DNA from: Paenibacillus ginsengihumi DSM 21568
Lineage (GTDB): Bacteria; Bacillota; Bacilli; Paenibacillales; NBRC-103111
Reading direction: 5' to 3'
DNA: 64,000 nucleotides
NCBI RefSeq assembly: GCF_000380965.1
Contig: NZ_KB905553.1
Coordinates: 78,102 to 142,101, forward strand
Each line of letters starts with the position of its first letter. The first letter of the stretch is position 1. The translations under genes and the position numbers were made by a program. Shown one piece after another: positions 34,784-45,895 of the stretch. The notes beneath the pieces are model-generated. The model saw only the letters and a list, made by a program, of their open reading frames with translations, was not told the origin of the DNA and did not search any database.

Positions 34784-36133
34784 GGAATAGATCCGGTTCC
34801 ACTGCTGACGAACGTCGGACTGGCGACAGGTCTTTTGCTGCTTAGCGGCTTTTTCGTTGCGGCTGAATACGCCATCATGCGGCTGCGCGGCGGCCGGTTT
34901 GATCCTTCGTCGCTGAAAAAAGAGGGGCGCCGCGCCGCGTTCGCGCGGTCGATTGCTTCCAATCCGGAGGCGTACCAGTCAGCCTGCCGGCTCGGCTGCG
35001 CGCTGTCGGCGATGGGGCTCGGCTGGTTCGGAGCGCAAACCGCTGCCGGGCTGCTCGCTCTGCTGCTTGAACCGCTTCCGCTGCCCGGGTCCGCTGTTCG
35101 GGCCGTTTCTTGGATTGCTGCGGTCGCTTTGACCGCTGTTTTGCTGCTAGCTGTCGGTAGTCAGCTGCCCAAAGCCTACGCAATGCGCAAATCGGAGCAG
35201 GTCGCGAACTTGTCGACCGGTCCGCTCATTTTCTTTTACCGATCGATGTCTCCGGTTATTTGGCTGGCCGACAGGCTGTCCGGCATGCTGTTTCGTTTAA
35301 CCGGTCTTGAAGTGGGAGCGGAACCCATCTACGCGCATACGGAGGATGAGCTTCGCGGGCTCGTCAAGGCGTCGAACCGGAGCGGTTTGATCGACAATAC
35401 GGAAATGGCGCTCGTCGACAGCATTTTCGAATTTTCCGGGACGACCGCCCGGGAAATCATGATTCCTCGTACGGAAATGATCTGTTTATACACGCAGCTG
35501 TCGTTCGAGAAGAACAAGTCGATCGCGGTAGAAGAAATGCACACCCGTTACCCCGTATGCGATCCGGACAAGGACAACATTATCGGCTTTGTGCACATCA
35601 AGGATCTGCTCAGAACGGACGAAGGCATCGACGATATCCGCAAGGTCGTTCGGGCGATCACCAAGGTGCCGGAATCGATGCAGATCAGCGCGCTGCTCAA
35701 GCTGATGCAGAAAAAGAAGATGCAGATGGCTCTGCTCATCGATGAATATGGAGGTACATCGGGGCTCGTGACGTTCGAGGATATTATCGAACAAATCGTC
35801 GGCGAGGTTCAGGACGAATTTGACGAGGAGAGGCCGCAAATCGAACGGCTGGCCGATGGCTCGCATTCCATTGACGGGCGCCTATTGATCGAGGAGGTCA
35901 ACAGCTATTTCGGGCTCGCCATCGCCTCCGACGATTACGATACGATCGGCGGCTGGATTTATTCCCAGGTCGACATTCCGCCGCAAAAAAATCAGTGTAT
36001 TGTCTATGACGACGCCCACGAATTCGTCATCGACGAGACGGACCATCTGCGCGTGACCCGCATCGTCGTGCGGAAACGTAAAGCGTTGGGGGAGGCCGAA
36101 GACGCCGGCGGAATGGGGAATGAGACGTACTGA
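34781..36133 (+). CDS. HlyC/CorC (CNNM-type) family transporter, paralogue 1
   Basis: 450 residues. CorC/CNNM proteins are membrane proteins linked to Mg2+ or Co2+ export. DUF21 membrane domain (about 1-190; LLLLSGFFVAAEYAIMRLR, QLPKAYAMRKSE), a CBS pair (about 205-335; TAREIMIPRTEM, TRYPVCDPDKDNIIGFVHIKDLL, LIDEYGGTSGLVTFEDIIEQIVGE), and the CorC_HlyC domain (YDTIGGWIYSQ, HLRVTRIVVRKRK). The TTG start at 34781 gives MGIDPVPLLTNVGL, parallel to the TTG start of the paralogue at 58017. The DUF21 part is more diverged between paralogues than the CBS part. Confidence 0.88.
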   Translation: MGIDPVPLLTNVGLATGLLLLSGFFVAAEYAIMRLRGGRFDPSSLKKEGRRAAFARSIASNPEAYQSACRLGCALSAMGLGWFGAQTAAGLLALLLEPLPLPGSAVRAVSWIAAVALTAVLLLAVGSQLPKAYAMRKSEQVANLSTGPLIFFYRSMSPVIWLADRLSGMLFRLTGLEVGAEPIYAHTEDELRGLVKASNRSGLIDNTEMALVDSIFEFSGTTAREIMIPRTEMICLYTQLSFEKNKSIAVEEMHTRYPVCDPDKDNIIGFVHIKDLLRTDEGIDDIRKVVRAITKVPESMQISALLKLMQKKKMQMALLIDEYGGTSGLVTFEDIIEQIVGEVQDEFDEERPQIERLADGSHSIDGRLLIEEVNSYFGLAIASDDYDTIGGWIYSQVDIPPQKNQCIVYDDAHEFVIDETDHLRVTRIVVRKRKALGEAEDAGGMGNETY

Positions 36134-36340
36134 GGAACGGATGACGGTAGGGAAGGCGGAATGGGGAATGAAAGGTCCGGACGAAATGGATGACGGAAGT
36201 ACAGAAAATGGCGGCAGGGACGGAAGTATAGGAAATGAAAGCGGCGGCGGTTTAGGGGGGAAAAACGGACGGCGGGCTTGATGGTTCGGCAAGGGCGCCG
36301 GTGCGCCAAGCCCGGCCGTTCTGGCTGGACTCCAAGCGGC

Positions 36341-36393
36341 AAAGGCCGCATGCGCAGGGTATCCGCTCTCGGATGCTTGCGCGTGCGGCCTTT
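36341..36393. terminator. Bidirectional terminator between CorC gene and mnmA
   Basis: AAAGGCCGCATGCGCA pairs with TGCGCGTGCGGCCTTT (16 positions, one G-U or mismatch); the loop holds a second small stem ATCCG/CGGAT. Sited between convergent genes, with T runs of three on each strand. Confidence 0.75.
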
Positions 36394-36427
36394 GCGTTAG
36401 GCATGGCGGAAGCTATCTAAAGTCCGC

Positions 36428-37573
<1,146 letters not shown>

Positions 37574-37725
37574 TTATATAAAAGCTATAGCTTGTATTAT
37601 ACATTAGGATGGCCAAGAAGATAAATAATTCATCAAGCCGACAAGTTTTTTCTCCCATAAGATACCGATTTATGATAACATATTAACGATACACAAATGT
37701 TTGTAATGTAAACGGGGTGCTTTCT

Positions 37726-38145
37726 TTGAAGATATCGACCAAGGGCCGCTACGGACTCACAATCATGATGGAGCTTGCGACTAAATTCGGCGAAGGGCCG
37801 ACCTCTTTGAAAAGCATCGCCGAAAAACATCAGCTTTCCGAACATTACCTGGAGCAGCTTGTCGCTCCGCTTCGGAACGCCGGTCTGGTCAAAAGCGTCC
37901 GCGGAGCCTATGGCGGTTATATATTATCCAAACCTCCGGAGGAGCTGTCTGCGGGAGACGTCATCCGCGTGCTTGAAGGGCCGATCAGTCCGGTCGACTT
38001 TACGGAGGAAGACGATCCTGCGAAGCGGGATCTGTGGATCCGGATTCGCGACAGCATCGCCCAGGTGCTGGATACGACTACATTGTCCGACTTGATTACG
38101 TTTAAAGATTCCGGAGATCGGGACAGCTACATGTTCTATATTTGA
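37726..38145 (+). CDS. cymR: CymR, Rrf2-family regulator of cysteine metabolism
   Basis: 139 residues. CymR with CysK represses sulfur and cysteine genes in Bacilli. It begins MKISTKGRYGLTIMMELA with LSEHYLEQLVAPLRNAGLVKSVRGAYGGY, nearly the B. subtilis sequence as remembered. No Fe-S Cys triad of IscR is present, which supports CymR over IscR. The start was set at TTG 37726 to match the family start, with ACGGGGTG upstream; GTG 37717 is in frame but would be inside the ribosome site. It heads the desulfurase gene. Confidence 0.93.
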   Translation: MKISTKGRYGLTIMMELATKFGEGPTSLKSIAEKHQLSEHYLEQLVAPLRNAGLVKSVRGAYGGYILSKPPEELSAGDVIRVLEGPISPVDFTEEDDPAKRDLWIRIRDSIAQVLDTTTLSDLITFKDSGDRDSYMFYI

Positions 38146-38190
38146 GCTTGGGGCTGCTTGGCCCGAGCTTCATTTTAAGCTGGTGATACG

Positions 38191-39345
38191 ATGAATAACC
38201 GCATTTATTTGGACCATGCCGCGACGACGCCGGTGCGCCCGGAGGTCGTCGAGGCGATGCTTCCTTATATGACCGGCCGGTTCGGCAATGCATCGAGCAC
38301 TCATTGGGCCGGAAGGGAAGCGAAGGCCGCCCTGACGGCGGCGAGAGATGTTATCGCCGGCTTCATCGGTTGCTCTCCCGCTCAGCTTATGTTCACGAGC
38401 GGCGGCACCGAGAGCGACAACACTGCTATTTTCGGCGCTGCAGAAGCGAACGCCCATCGCGGCAAGCATATCATTACGTCACAGATCGAGCATCATGCCG
38501 TGCTTCACGCTTGCGAGAGGCTGGAGAAGCTCGGCTTCGAAGTCACTTATTTGCCGGTCGATGCGTTCGGACAAGTCCGCGCCGCCGATGTGGAGGCGGC
38601 GCTTCGTCCGGACACGATACTGATCAGCATCATGTACGGCAACAATGAAGTAGGCACGCTGCAGCCGATCCGGGAGATCGGCGGCCTCGCCCGCGAACGC
38701 GGCGTGCTGTTTCATGTCGACGCCGTCCAGGCGCTCGGACACGTCCCGATCGATCTGGCCGAACTGCCCGTCGATTTGATGAGTTTCTCCGCGCACAAAT
38801 TGAACGGTCCCAAGGGGATCGGCGCTTTATATATAGCCAAACAAACGCATATTGCTCCTTTGATTTACGGAGGGCAGCAGGAGCGCAAGCGGCGTCCGGG
38901 AACCGAGAACGTCCCGGCGATCGTCGGCTTTGGCAAAGCCGTAGAGCTTTTTGCGCGGGAAAGGTATGAATTGCAACAAAACTTGGAAACAATACGTCAT
39001 GAAATGGTGAGCGGTCTAATATCCCGGCTCGGAGAAGCTGCTGTTGTCGTGAACGGCCATCCGACGGAAAGACTGGCGCACATTTTGAACGTGAGCTTCC
39101 CCGGCATTGCGACAGAAACGATGCTGATGAACCTGGATCTCGAAGGGGTTGCCGCCGCCAGCGGCTCGGCATGCACTTCGGGCTCGCTCGAGGTGTCCCA
39201 TGTGCTTCAGGCGATGAAGCTGCCGCGGGAGGTTACGGCTTCCGCCATCCGGTTCAGCTTTGGTAGAGACACTAATCTTGAACAAATTGTGAAAACTGTA
39301 ACCATCATTGAAACGATCTGCGCCCGTCTACGTAGTAGAGTTTAA
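38191..39345 (+). CDS. Cysteine desulfurase (NifS/IscS family, YrvO-like)
   Basis: 384 residues. A PLP enzyme moving cysteine sulfur to a persulfide. YLDHAATTPVRPEVVEAMLPY, the TSGGTESDN and EHHAVLHACE regions, PLP lysine in SFSAHKLNGPKGIGALY, and the active Cys in AASGSACTSGSLE. In B. subtilis YrvO feeds MnmA; the neighbouring mnmA and cymR support that role. It starts 45 bp after cymR, so co-transcription is likely; the ribosome site (AAGCTGGTGATACG) is weak. Confidence 0.92.
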   Translation: MNNRIYLDHAATTPVRPEVVEAMLPYMTGRFGNASSTHWAGREAKAALTAARDVIAGFIGCSPAQLMFTSGGTESDNTAIFGAAEANAHRGKHIITSQIEHHAVLHACERLEKLGFEVTYLPVDAFGQVRAADVEAALRPDTILISIMYGNNEVGTLQPIREIGGLARERGVLFHVDAVQALGHVPIDLAELPVDLMSFSAHKLNGPKGIGALYIAKQTHIAPLIYGGQQERKRRPGTENVPAIVGFGKAVELFARERYELQQNLETIRHEMVSGLISRLGEAAVVVNGHPTERLAHILNVSFPGIATETMLMNLDLEGVAAASGSACTSGSLEVSHVLQAMKLPREVTASAIRFSFGRDTNLEQIVKTVTIIETICARLRSRV

Positions 39346-39418
39346 GCAAATGTTTATTTAACTGAACCTTGGCACGCCTATTTCGTAAAAATAACATTTG
39401 CCGTAGGAGAGGTTCCGT

Positions 39419-39940
39419 TTGAAACGTGCCCGAGATATCATCGGACTGCCGGTCGTTTGCTCCGCAACAGGCAAACAGGTCGGGACAGCCAAAGATTTGT
39501 TGCTCAGCGAAGAATGGCAGGCCGTTGCTATAGTGCTGGAACCGAAGCAGTGGTTTTCCGGCCCGGCATGCATTTGCTGGGAGCATATACGCGCCATCGG
39601 CGACGATGCGGTCATGATCGGCAAGGAGGAAGCGATCCAGCCGCTCGAAAGCGTGGCGGAAGGAGCGACGCTGCTGGACGGGCCGCGAAAGCTGAGAGGC
39701 TTGCCGGTGCTCACGGCTAACGGAATGCAGCTAGGATTGATCGAAGACGTTTATTTGGAACCCGGAGAGGGTAAACAGGTAATAGGTTTTGAACTGACGG
39801 AGGGTTTTATCTCCGATTTGCGGGAAGGCCGCAAGCGGCTGCCTTTGCCGGATTCGGTGACGATCGGCGAAGATGCGGTAATTGTGCCTGCAGGCTGTGG
39901 CGAACGGTTGGACGAAATCTTCGTATCTAATGAAGAATAG
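39419..39940 (+). CDS. PRC-barrel domain protein (YrrD-like)
   Basis: 173 residues, TTG start behind GTAGGAGAGGTTCCG. Two PRC-barrel-like halves: DIIGLPVVCSATGKQVGTAKDLLL and LRGLPVLTANGMQLGLIEDVYLEP, each followed by beta strands. Function of YrrD is unknown; PRC-barrels bind RNA or protein partners. In B. subtilis yrrD also lies between trmU and alaS. Confidence 0.82.
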   Translation: MKRARDIIGLPVVCSATGKQVGTAKDLLLSEEWQAVAIVLEPKQWFSGPACICWEHIRAIGDDAVMIGKEEAIQPLESVAEGATLLDGPRKLRGLPVLTANGMQLGLIEDVYLEPGEGKQVIGFELTEGFISDLREGRKRLPLPDSVTIGEDAVIVPAGCGERLDEIFVSNEE

Positions 39941-39950
39941 GGTGATCAGG

Positions 39951-40151
39951 ATGTTACGTTGTCCAAACTGCAATTCCAAGGACATTGGCAAAATCGGTTC
40001 CCATCAATTTTATTGCTGGGGATGCTTCATTGAATTGACCGTCAACGGCGAGAAGATGTCCGTCTTTCAAGTAGAGGAGGACGGCACGCTCAGTTCGCTG
40101 GACGATTTGTTCTTCCCCGAAGAAGAAATGCCTCAGGTTCATGCGAACTGA
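39951..40151 (+). CDS. Small zinc-ribbon protein
   Basis: 66 residues. Two Cys pairs, CPNC (4, 7) and CWGC (22, 25), form a zinc ribbon, followed by an acidic tail. The start was set at ATG 39951 behind AGGGTGATCAGG; GTG 39942 and ATG 39930 are in frame and overlap the previous gene. It is tightly linked to the PRC-barrel gene, suggesting a shared transcript. Family known to me only as a small Bacillales protein of unknown role. Confidence 0.78.
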   Translation: MLRCPNCNSKDIGKIGSHQFYCWGCFIELTVNGEKMSVFQVEEDGTLSSLDDLFFPEEEMPQVHAN

Positions 40152-40173
40152 GGGCATGGCTGCAGGCGATATG

Positions 40174-40239
40174 CGGCGCCGCCCCTTCGCGCCCGTGTTC
40201 CGGTAAGGAAACGGGAAGCGAGAGGGGCGGCGCCGTTTT
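40174..40239 (+). terminator. Long terminator after the zinc-ribbon gene
   Basis: CGGCGCCGCCCCTTCGC pairs with GCGAGAGGGGCGGCGCCG (one bulge) and ends in TTTT; an inner stem (CCCGT-TTCC with GGAA-ACGGG) continues it. Confidence 0.88.
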
Positions 40240-40374
40240 GCGTTAGGAGGCGAGAGCGGCGCAGCGAAGGCGGCGGGCATGCCCAGCTGACGAACAGGGT
40301 TAAGACGGACAGGTTGTACATATACTGTAACAAGCAAGTCCGGTAACATTTTCATCTTGAGGGGGTGGGCTTAA

Positions 40375-41445
40375 GTGGACAAATTCACAAAGAGCCGTCT
40401 GTTTATTGGCATGGTCTATACGCTCCTCAGCCTGCTCATCCTGTACATGCTGCTGCAAATTCGGCCGCTGCTTGCCGGCATTTACGGATTTTTAAAGGAA
40501 ATATCGATGCCTTTCCTGATCGCCATGATCATCTCATACGTCCTGAATCCGGTAGTCACGTTGCTGAGCAGGCGGAAAGTGCCGCGCACGGTGTCGGTGC
40601 TCTTGATCTACGCTCTGTTCATCATTTCTTCCGCGGTCATCCTGATGAATTTGATCCCGCTGTTTATGAAGCAGCTGCAGGAATTGAACGAGCATTTGCC
40701 GGCTTTGGCCGTGAAGGCGCAGAGCTTCGTTGACAATATGAATCAACTGAAATTCGTTCCCGACAGCATCCGCACGGCGGTGAATCAATCGCTGGCCAAG
40801 CTGGAGAACGGCATCACGCTGGCGGTTTCGCAATATATCGACGGCATCGGCAGCACGATCAACATGCTGTTCGTCGCTTTTATCGTCCCGTTCGTGGCGT
40901 TTTATATTTTGAAAGATTTTCAGCTTATAGAGAGAACGGCGCTTGCCGTCGTGCCGAAGGAGCATCGCAAGCAGATCGTCAAGCTGCTGGTCGACATCGA
41001 TACGGCGCTCGGCAACTATATTCGCGGGCAGTTTCTCGTCTGCATGATCGTCGGCCTGCTGGCCTACATCGGATATTGGCTGATCGACATGCCCTATGCG
41101 CTGCTGCTGGCCTGCGTCGTGGCCGTATTTAACATCATCCCTTATCTCGGGCCGTTCTTCGGGGCCGCCCCGGCGCTCATCGTCGCCTCGACCATTTCGG
41201 TCAAGCTCGTGCTGCTGGTGCTGCTTGTCAATTTCACGTGCCAGATCCTCGAAGGCAATGTCATTTCGCCGCAGGTCGTCGGGCGCTCGCTGAAGCTGCA
41301 TCCGCTGTTGATCATTTTTGCGCTGCTTGTCGGGGGGGAGCTTGCCGGGGTGCTCGGGCTAATATTGGCCGTGCCTTTCGTTGCGGTAATGAAGGTGATT
41401 TTGCAGCATCTGTTCATGTACTACATTCATCGCAAATCGGTTTAG
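40375..41445 (+). CDS. AI-2E family transporter (YrrI-like permease)
   Basis: 356 residues, GTG start behind TTGAGGGGGTGGGC. About eight membrane helices; signature blocks ISMPFLIAMIISYVLNPVV, FIVPFVAFYILKDF, GNYIRGQFLVCMIVG and YLGPFFGAAPALIVA with LEGNVISPQVVG. The family includes E. coli TqsA and Na+/H+ or K+ related permeases; autoinducer transport should not be assumed. Its place before alaS matches B. subtilis yrrI. Confidence 0.88.
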   Translation: MDKFTKSRLFIGMVYTLLSLLILYMLLQIRPLLAGIYGFLKEISMPFLIAMIISYVLNPVVTLLSRRKVPRTVSVLLIYALFIISSAVILMNLIPLFMKQLQELNEHLPALAVKAQSFVDNMNQLKFVPDSIRTAVNQSLAKLENGITLAVSQYIDGIGSTINMLFVAFIVPFVAFYILKDFQLIERTALAVVPKEHRKQIVKLLVDIDTALGNYIRGQFLVCMIVGLLAYIGYWLIDMPYALLLACVVAVFNIIPYLGPFFGAAPALIVASTISVKLVLLVLLVNFTCQILEGNVISPQVVGRSLKLHPLLIIFALLVGGELAGVLGLILAVPFVAVMKVILQHLFMYYIHRKSV

Positions 41446-41470
41446 CTTCCGGCATGGCGAGGATGCCGCA

Positions 41471-41647
41471 GGTCCGCCGGGCGCGGGCGGCGGAAGGCAT
41501 CGCTGGGCGCTGTCAGGTCCGCCGGCGCGAGCAGCGGGAGGCATCGCTGGGCGCTGTCAGGTCCGCCGGCGCGAGCAGCGGGAGGCATCGCCGGGCGCTG
41601 TCAGATCCGCCGGCGCGAGCAGCGGGAGGCATCGCTGGGCGTTGCCA
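41471..41647 (+). repeat. 44-bp GC-rich tandem repeat, four copies
   Basis: Units at 41471-41515 (45 bp), 41516-41559, 41560-41603 and 41604-41647. Each begins GGTCCGCCGGCGCGAGCAGC and ends GGGCGCTGTCA. Outer copies diverge; the inner two are nearly identical. It fills the gap between the convergent permease and SGNH genes. Confidence 0.95.
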
Positions 41648-41663
41648 GCTCCAGTGTGGCTGT

Positions 41664-42317
41664 TTAGCGGCTCCAGTCGAACCCGATGCCGTTTAGGAAC
41701 GCGCGGGCCAGCGTCATATGGCCGATGGCGTTCGGATGCACGCGGTCCCAGGCCAAGGTGGCCGGATACAAATGCGCGAGCAGCCGGTCGATCGCTTCTT
41801 GCGTGTCGACAAAAACCGTGCCGTGGCGCTCGGCCGTTTCCTTGACGATTTGGCCATAGCTGTCCATCATGCGGCGCATAGCGTCGTTCTTGTTCGGCTC
41901 GATATAAAACGGCGTCATCAGCACGATGCCCTTGACGCGCGGAAGCGTTCGTTCGACCAGCTCGCCCAGCGTTTCGCGGTATTCGTCGGGATACACATGA
42001 ATTTCTGTTTGCAAAGGCTGATCGAATTGGCGCCATACGTCATTGATCCCGATCATGATCGATACCCACTGCGGCTGCAAATCCAGCACATCGGTTTGCC
42101 AGCGGTTTTTCAGATCGCGGACCCGATTGCCCGAAATGCCCATATTGACGACGCGGATGCCGAGCTCCGGATAAAAGGAATGCAGCAGGGAATGAACCTG
42201 GGAGACATAGCCTTTGCCCCAATCCTCGTTTCTGCCTTCGCCGACAGGGTGCTTGCGGCCGCAATCCGTAATGGAGTCGCCGATCATGACCAGCTTGTCG
42301 TTTTGTTCCAGAAGCAT
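41664..42317 (-). CDS. SGNH/GDSL hydrolase
   Basis: 217 residues. Block I MIGDSITDCG (Ser15), block II GISGNRV, block III IGINDVW, and block V DRVHPNAIGH (Asp-His) give the full SGNH catalytic set. No signal peptide, so a cytoplasmic esterase or deacetylase is likely. The start was set at 42317 because GGGGAGGAG precedes it on the minus strand by 11 bases; an ATG 21 bases earlier would sit on that site. Substrate unknown. Confidence 0.88.
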   Translation of the reverse strand: MLLEQNDKLVMIGDSITDCGRKHPVGEGRNEDWGKGYVSQVHSLLHSFYPELGIRVVNMGISGNRVRDLKNRWQTDVLDLQPQWVSIMIGINDVWRQFDQPLQTEIHVYPDEYRETLGELVERTLPRVKGIVLMTPFYIEPNKNDAMRRMMDSYGQIVKETAERHGTVFVDTQEAIDRLLAHLYPATLAWDRVHPNAIGHMTLARAFLNGIGFDWSR

Positions 42318-42503
42318 ATGTACTTTTCTCCTCCCCATTTGTTGTTACCCATTCATTCTAGCAAACGATTTCATTTCCGGCTACAGCCAAACGGAGCTGC
42401 TATTTTAACAACTTGTCGGATCAAGTCGAGAATTGCCCGGGAAATAACAGCGCTGATGGAAGCGAGCCGCTAATTGGGATTCAAGCAGAAGAAGCTGGCG
42501 AAG

Positions 42504-42532
42504 TTGACATCGATGCGGCTGAACGCTATAAT
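42504..42532 (+). promoter_or_regulatory. alaS leader promoter
   Basis: Perfect consensus TTGACA, 17-bp spacer, TATAAT, the strongest promoter in the window. Confidence 0.92.
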
Positions 42533-42539
42533 TTTCTGG

Positions 42540-42836
42540 AATAAGCTTCTTTTGAATAAGACGAGTAAAGCGTCGATGAAATTCAGTAGGTCATAGCCCA
42601 TTATTCAGAGAGAAGGCTCGGGTCCAGTGCGATTCTATAGATTGCGCGGGGCCGGCTGCGAGAGCCTTTATAATGAAGAATGACCGAAGCTCATTTCGGA
42701 GCGCGGACAAAATCCGCCGGCCCCGGACCCGTTATCGTCCGTCTGCAGAGGGATTGCGCCTAGCCAGACAGGGCGCAATAACCAGGGTGGTACCGCGATT
42801 GTCAACAATCGTCCCTGTTTTCGCAGGGGCTTTTTT
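42540..42836 (+). promoter_or_regulatory. T-box riboswitch upstream of alaS
   Basis: T-box core AGGGTGGTACCGCG at 42784-42797. A Stem I-like region begins after 42570; AAGGCTC near 42617 can pair with GAGCCTT near 42660, and GGCTGCG on its 3' side offers an alanine GCU or GCG specifier. The terminator is GTCCCTG with CAGGGGC (42811-42830) then six T bases. Specifier assignment is inference. Confidence 0.92.
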
Positions 42837-42860
42837 ATTTTCAAGGAGGATCGAAAACAG

Positions 42861-45491
42861 ATGAAAGCCAGTGAAATTCGCGCCAAATGGTTGAAGTTCT
42901 TTGAGAGCAAAGGCCACATGATCGAGCCGAGCGCGCCCCTCGTTCCGCACAACGACCCGTCCTTGCTGTGGATCAATGCGGGCATGGCGCCGCTCAAGCC
43001 TTATTTTGACGGGCGCATTGCGCCGGATAACCCGCGGATCGCCAACTCGCAGAAGTGCATACGGACCAACGACATCGAGAACGTCGGCAAGACGCGCCGG
43101 CACCACACGTTCTTCGAGATGCTCGGCAACTTCTCGATCGGCGATTATTTCAAGAAGGAAGCGATCACCTGGGCATGGGAATTTTTGACCAGCCCGGAAT
43201 GGATCGGCTTCGATCCGAACCGCTTGTCTGTCACCGTCTATCCGGAGGATACGGAGGCGGTCGAGCTGTGGAAGAGCGTCGGTCTGCCGGAAGAGCGCAT
43301 CTACAAGCTGCAGGACAATTTCTGGGATATCGGCGAAGGCCCGTGCGGACCGTGTACGGAAATTTTCTACGACCGCGGCGAGAAGTACGGCGATCTGAAC
43401 GACCCGGAATGCTATCCCGGCGGGGAAAACGAGCGTTTCCTGGAGGTATGGAACCTCGTCTTCTCGCAGTTCAACCATAACAAGGACGGCAGCTACACGC
43501 CGCTTCCGCAAAAAAATATCGATACCGGCGCCGGCCTGGAACGGTTCGCTTCCATTCTTCAGGATGTGGACTCCAACTTCGATACGGACTTGTTCCAGCC
43601 GATCATTCAGCGGACGTGCGAGCTGGCTGGCATCGAGTATCACCGCAGCGAAGAGCACGATGTGGCGCTCAAGGTGATCGCCGACCATATTCGCACTGTA
43701 GTCTTCTCCGTCGGCGACGGCGTGATTCCTTCGAACGAAGGCCGCGGCTACGTCATCCGCCGTCTGCTGCGCCGCGCCGTCCGGTACGGCAAATCGATCG
43801 GCATGGAGAAGCCGTTCCTGTATACGCTGACGTCCGTCGTGGGCGACATCATGGGCGTGTACTACCCGGAAATCGTGCTAAAGCGCGAGTTCATCGAGAA
43901 GGTGATTCGCAACGAGGAAGAGAGATTCCACGAGACGCTGTCCGACGGGCTGGCGATTTTGTCCGAGATGGTGGCGAAAGCCCGCGACGCAGGCAGCAGC
44001 CAGATTACCGGGGCGGACGCCTTCAAGCTTTACGATACGTACGGCTTCCCGCTCGATTTGACGGAAGACTTCGCCGCCGAGCAGGGGCTTGCCGTCGACC
44101 GCGAAGGGTTCGACCGCGCTATGCAGGAGCAGCGCGAACGGGCCCGCAAAGCACGGCAGGAGACGGAAAGCATGAAGGTGCAGGGCGGTCCGCTCTCGAA
44201 CCTGACGGTTAAAAGCGAGTTTGTTGGATATAATGAATTGGTAACGAATACTAAAGTGGTCGCCATTATTCACGACAACGAGCTGGTCGATCTCGTCGGC
44301 GTCGGAGAGACGTGCCAGGTCGTGCTCGACCGGACTCCGTTCTATGCGGAAAGCGGCGGTCAGGTCAGCGATCCCGGCGTCATCACCGGCGACCAGCTCG
44401 TGCTGAAGGTCGAGGAAGTGAGCAAGGCTCCGCACGGCCAGCACGTGCACACGGTCGTTGTGGAATCCGGCGTGCTGAGAAACGGCGCCGAGGTGCAGGC
44501 GGCTGTCGCCAAGGATGTGCGTGAGGACATCGTCAAAAATCATACCGCGACGCATCTGCTGCATAAAGCGCTCAAGGAAGTGCTCGGCGAGCATGTCAAT
44601 CAGGCGGGCTCGCTGGTCGCTCCGGAACGGCTGCGCTTCGACTTCTCCCATTTCGGCAGCATCTCGGCCGAGGAGCTGCAGCAGATCGAGCGCCGGGTCA
44701 ACGAGCAGGTGTGGCTTGGCACAGCGCTCGATATATCCTACAAGCCGATTGCCGAAGCGAAAGCAATGGGCGCCATGGCGCTGTTCGGCGAGAAGTACGG
44801 CGACATCGTCCGCGTCGTGCGCGTCGGCGACTACAGCCTCGAGCTGTGCGGCGGCTGCCACGTCGGCAACACTAGCGAGATCGGCCTGTTCAAAATCGTC
44901 GGCGAATCGGGCATCGGCTCCGGCGTTCGCCGCATTGAAGCGGTCACCGGACGCCATGCGTACGAATATTTGGAAAGCCAGCTGCAGCTGCTGAAGGACG
45001 CCTCCGCGCTGCTTAAATCGAATGTTGCCGAGGTGCCGAAGCGGATCGAAGCGCTGTTCGCCCAGCTCAAGGAGGCGCAGCGGGAGAACGAGTCGCTGAA
45101 AGCGAAGCTCGGCAGCATCGAAGCAGGAGCGCTGGCCGATCAGGTGCGCTCCGTGGACGGCGTGAACGTATTGGCGGCGCAGGTCAGCGCGGCGGATATG
45201 GACAGCTTGCGCAATATCGTCGACCAGATGAAGGCGAAGCTGGGCTCCGCGATCATCGTGCTCGGCGCGGCCAGCGAAGGCAAGGTCAACCTTGTCGCCG
45301 CGGTGACGCCGGACCTTACTGCCCGCGGCTATCACGCCGGGAAGCTGGTCAAGGAGGCCGCAGCGATCTGCGGCGGCGGAGGCGGCGGCCGGCCCGACAT
45401 GGCCCAGGCCGGCGGCAAGGAGCCGGGCAAGCTGCAGGAGGCGCTGCAGCAGGTGGAAGCCTTCGTCCGGGCGAAGGCGCCGAACGCTTGA
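42861..45491 (+). CDS. alaS: Alanyl-tRNA synthetase
   Basis: 876 residues. Catalytic core starts [19 protein letters not shown] with GMAPLKPYF and [17 protein letters not shown]; editing domain with [16 protein letters not shown] and [19 protein letters not shown] zinc residues; coiled segment then DHHA1 C-domain ending [18 protein letters not shown] behind AAGGAGGATCG. Length is that of bacterial AlaRS. Controlled by the T-box leader. Confidence 0.97.
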   Translation: MKASEIRAKWLKFFESKGHMIEPSAPLVPHNDPSLLWINAGMAPLKPYFDGRIAPDNPRIANSQKCIRTNDIENVGKTRRHHTFFEMLGNFSIGDYFKKEAITWAWEFLTSPEWIGFDPNRLSVTVYPEDTEAVELWKSVGLPEERIYKLQDNFWDIGEGPCGPCTEIFYDRGEKYGDLNDPECYPGGENERFLEVWNLVFSQFNHNKDGSYTPLPQKNIDTGAGLERFASILQDVDSNFDTDLFQPIIQRTCELAGIEYHRSEEHDVALKVIADHIRTVVFSVGDGVIPSNEGRGYVIRRLLRRAVRYGKSIGMEKPFLYTLTSVVGDIMGVYYPEIVLKREFIEKVIRNEEERFHETLSDGLAILSEMVAKARDAGSSQITGADAFKLYDTYGFPLDLTEDFAAEQGLAVDREGFDRAMQEQRERARKARQETESMKVQGGPLSNLTVKSEFVGYNELVTNTKVVAIIHDNELVDLVGVGETCQVVLDRTPFYAESGGQVSDPGVITGDQLVLKVEEVSKAPHGQHVHTVVVESGVLRNGAEVQAAVAKDVREDIVKNHTATHLLHKALKEVLGEHVNQAGSLVAPERLRFDFSHFGSISAEELQQIERRVNEQVWLGTALDISYKPIAEAKAMGAMALFGEKYGDIVRVVRVGDYSLELCGGCHVGNTSEIGLFKIVGESGIGSGVRRIEAVTGRHAYEYLESQLQLLKDASALLKSNVAEVPKRIEALFAQLKEAQRENESLKAKLGSIEAGALADQVRSVDGVNVLAAQVSAADMDSLRNIVDQMKAKLGSAIIVLGAASEGKVNLVAAVTPDLTARGYHAGKLVKEAAAICGGGGGGRPDMAQAGGKEPGKLQEALQQVEAFVRAKAPNA

Positions 45492-45616
45492 CCAAGGCGG
45501 TCAGCCGCAAGCCGGACGGGAGAGAAGGAAATTATTAAGTTTTCCTCGTGTCAACAGGAATTTTCGGGCAGACGGCGAATATGTGAGTAAAGACAGCATT
45601 TGCGGGGGGTGTTGGG

Positions 45617-45880
45617 ATGAGTTCGTTGGATAAAACGATGAAGTTCAACGTCAAAGCTGAGGAGATCGAATCTTCACCCAAAGAGATCATTCTGGCGGTG
45701 TATGATGCGCTGCAGGAGAAGGGCTACAACCCGATCAACCAGATTGTCGGCTATTTGCTGTCCGGCGATCCGGCTTACATTCCGCGGCACAACAACGCAC
45801 GAAGCATCATCCGCAAGCGGGAGCGGGACGAGCTGATCGAGGAACTCGTTCGCGCCTATCTGCAGCAGCACAAATCTTGA
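45617..45880 (+). CDS. ireB: IreB family regulatory phosphoprotein (DUF965)
   Basis: 87 residues. In Enterococcus IreB is a phosphorylation target of the PASTA kinase IreK and affects cephalosporin resistance; the role elsewhere is less clear. Signature region: [43 protein letters not shown] behind GGGGGGTGTTGGG. Sits directly before ruvX, as in most Firmicutes (B. subtilis yrzL-yrrK). Confidence 0.93.
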   Translation: MSSLDKTMKFNVKAEEIESSPKEIILAVYDALQEKGYNPINQIVGYLLSGDPAYIPRHNNARSIIRKRERDELIEELVRAYLQQHKS

Positions 45881-45895
45881 GCCGGGAGAAGCGCG

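Noticed and set aside
36107-36171. 17-bp direct repeat (GGCGGAATGGGGAATGA) at the end of the first CorC gene
   Set aside because: Short, single duplication in purine-rich DNA; probably a local slip without wider meaning.
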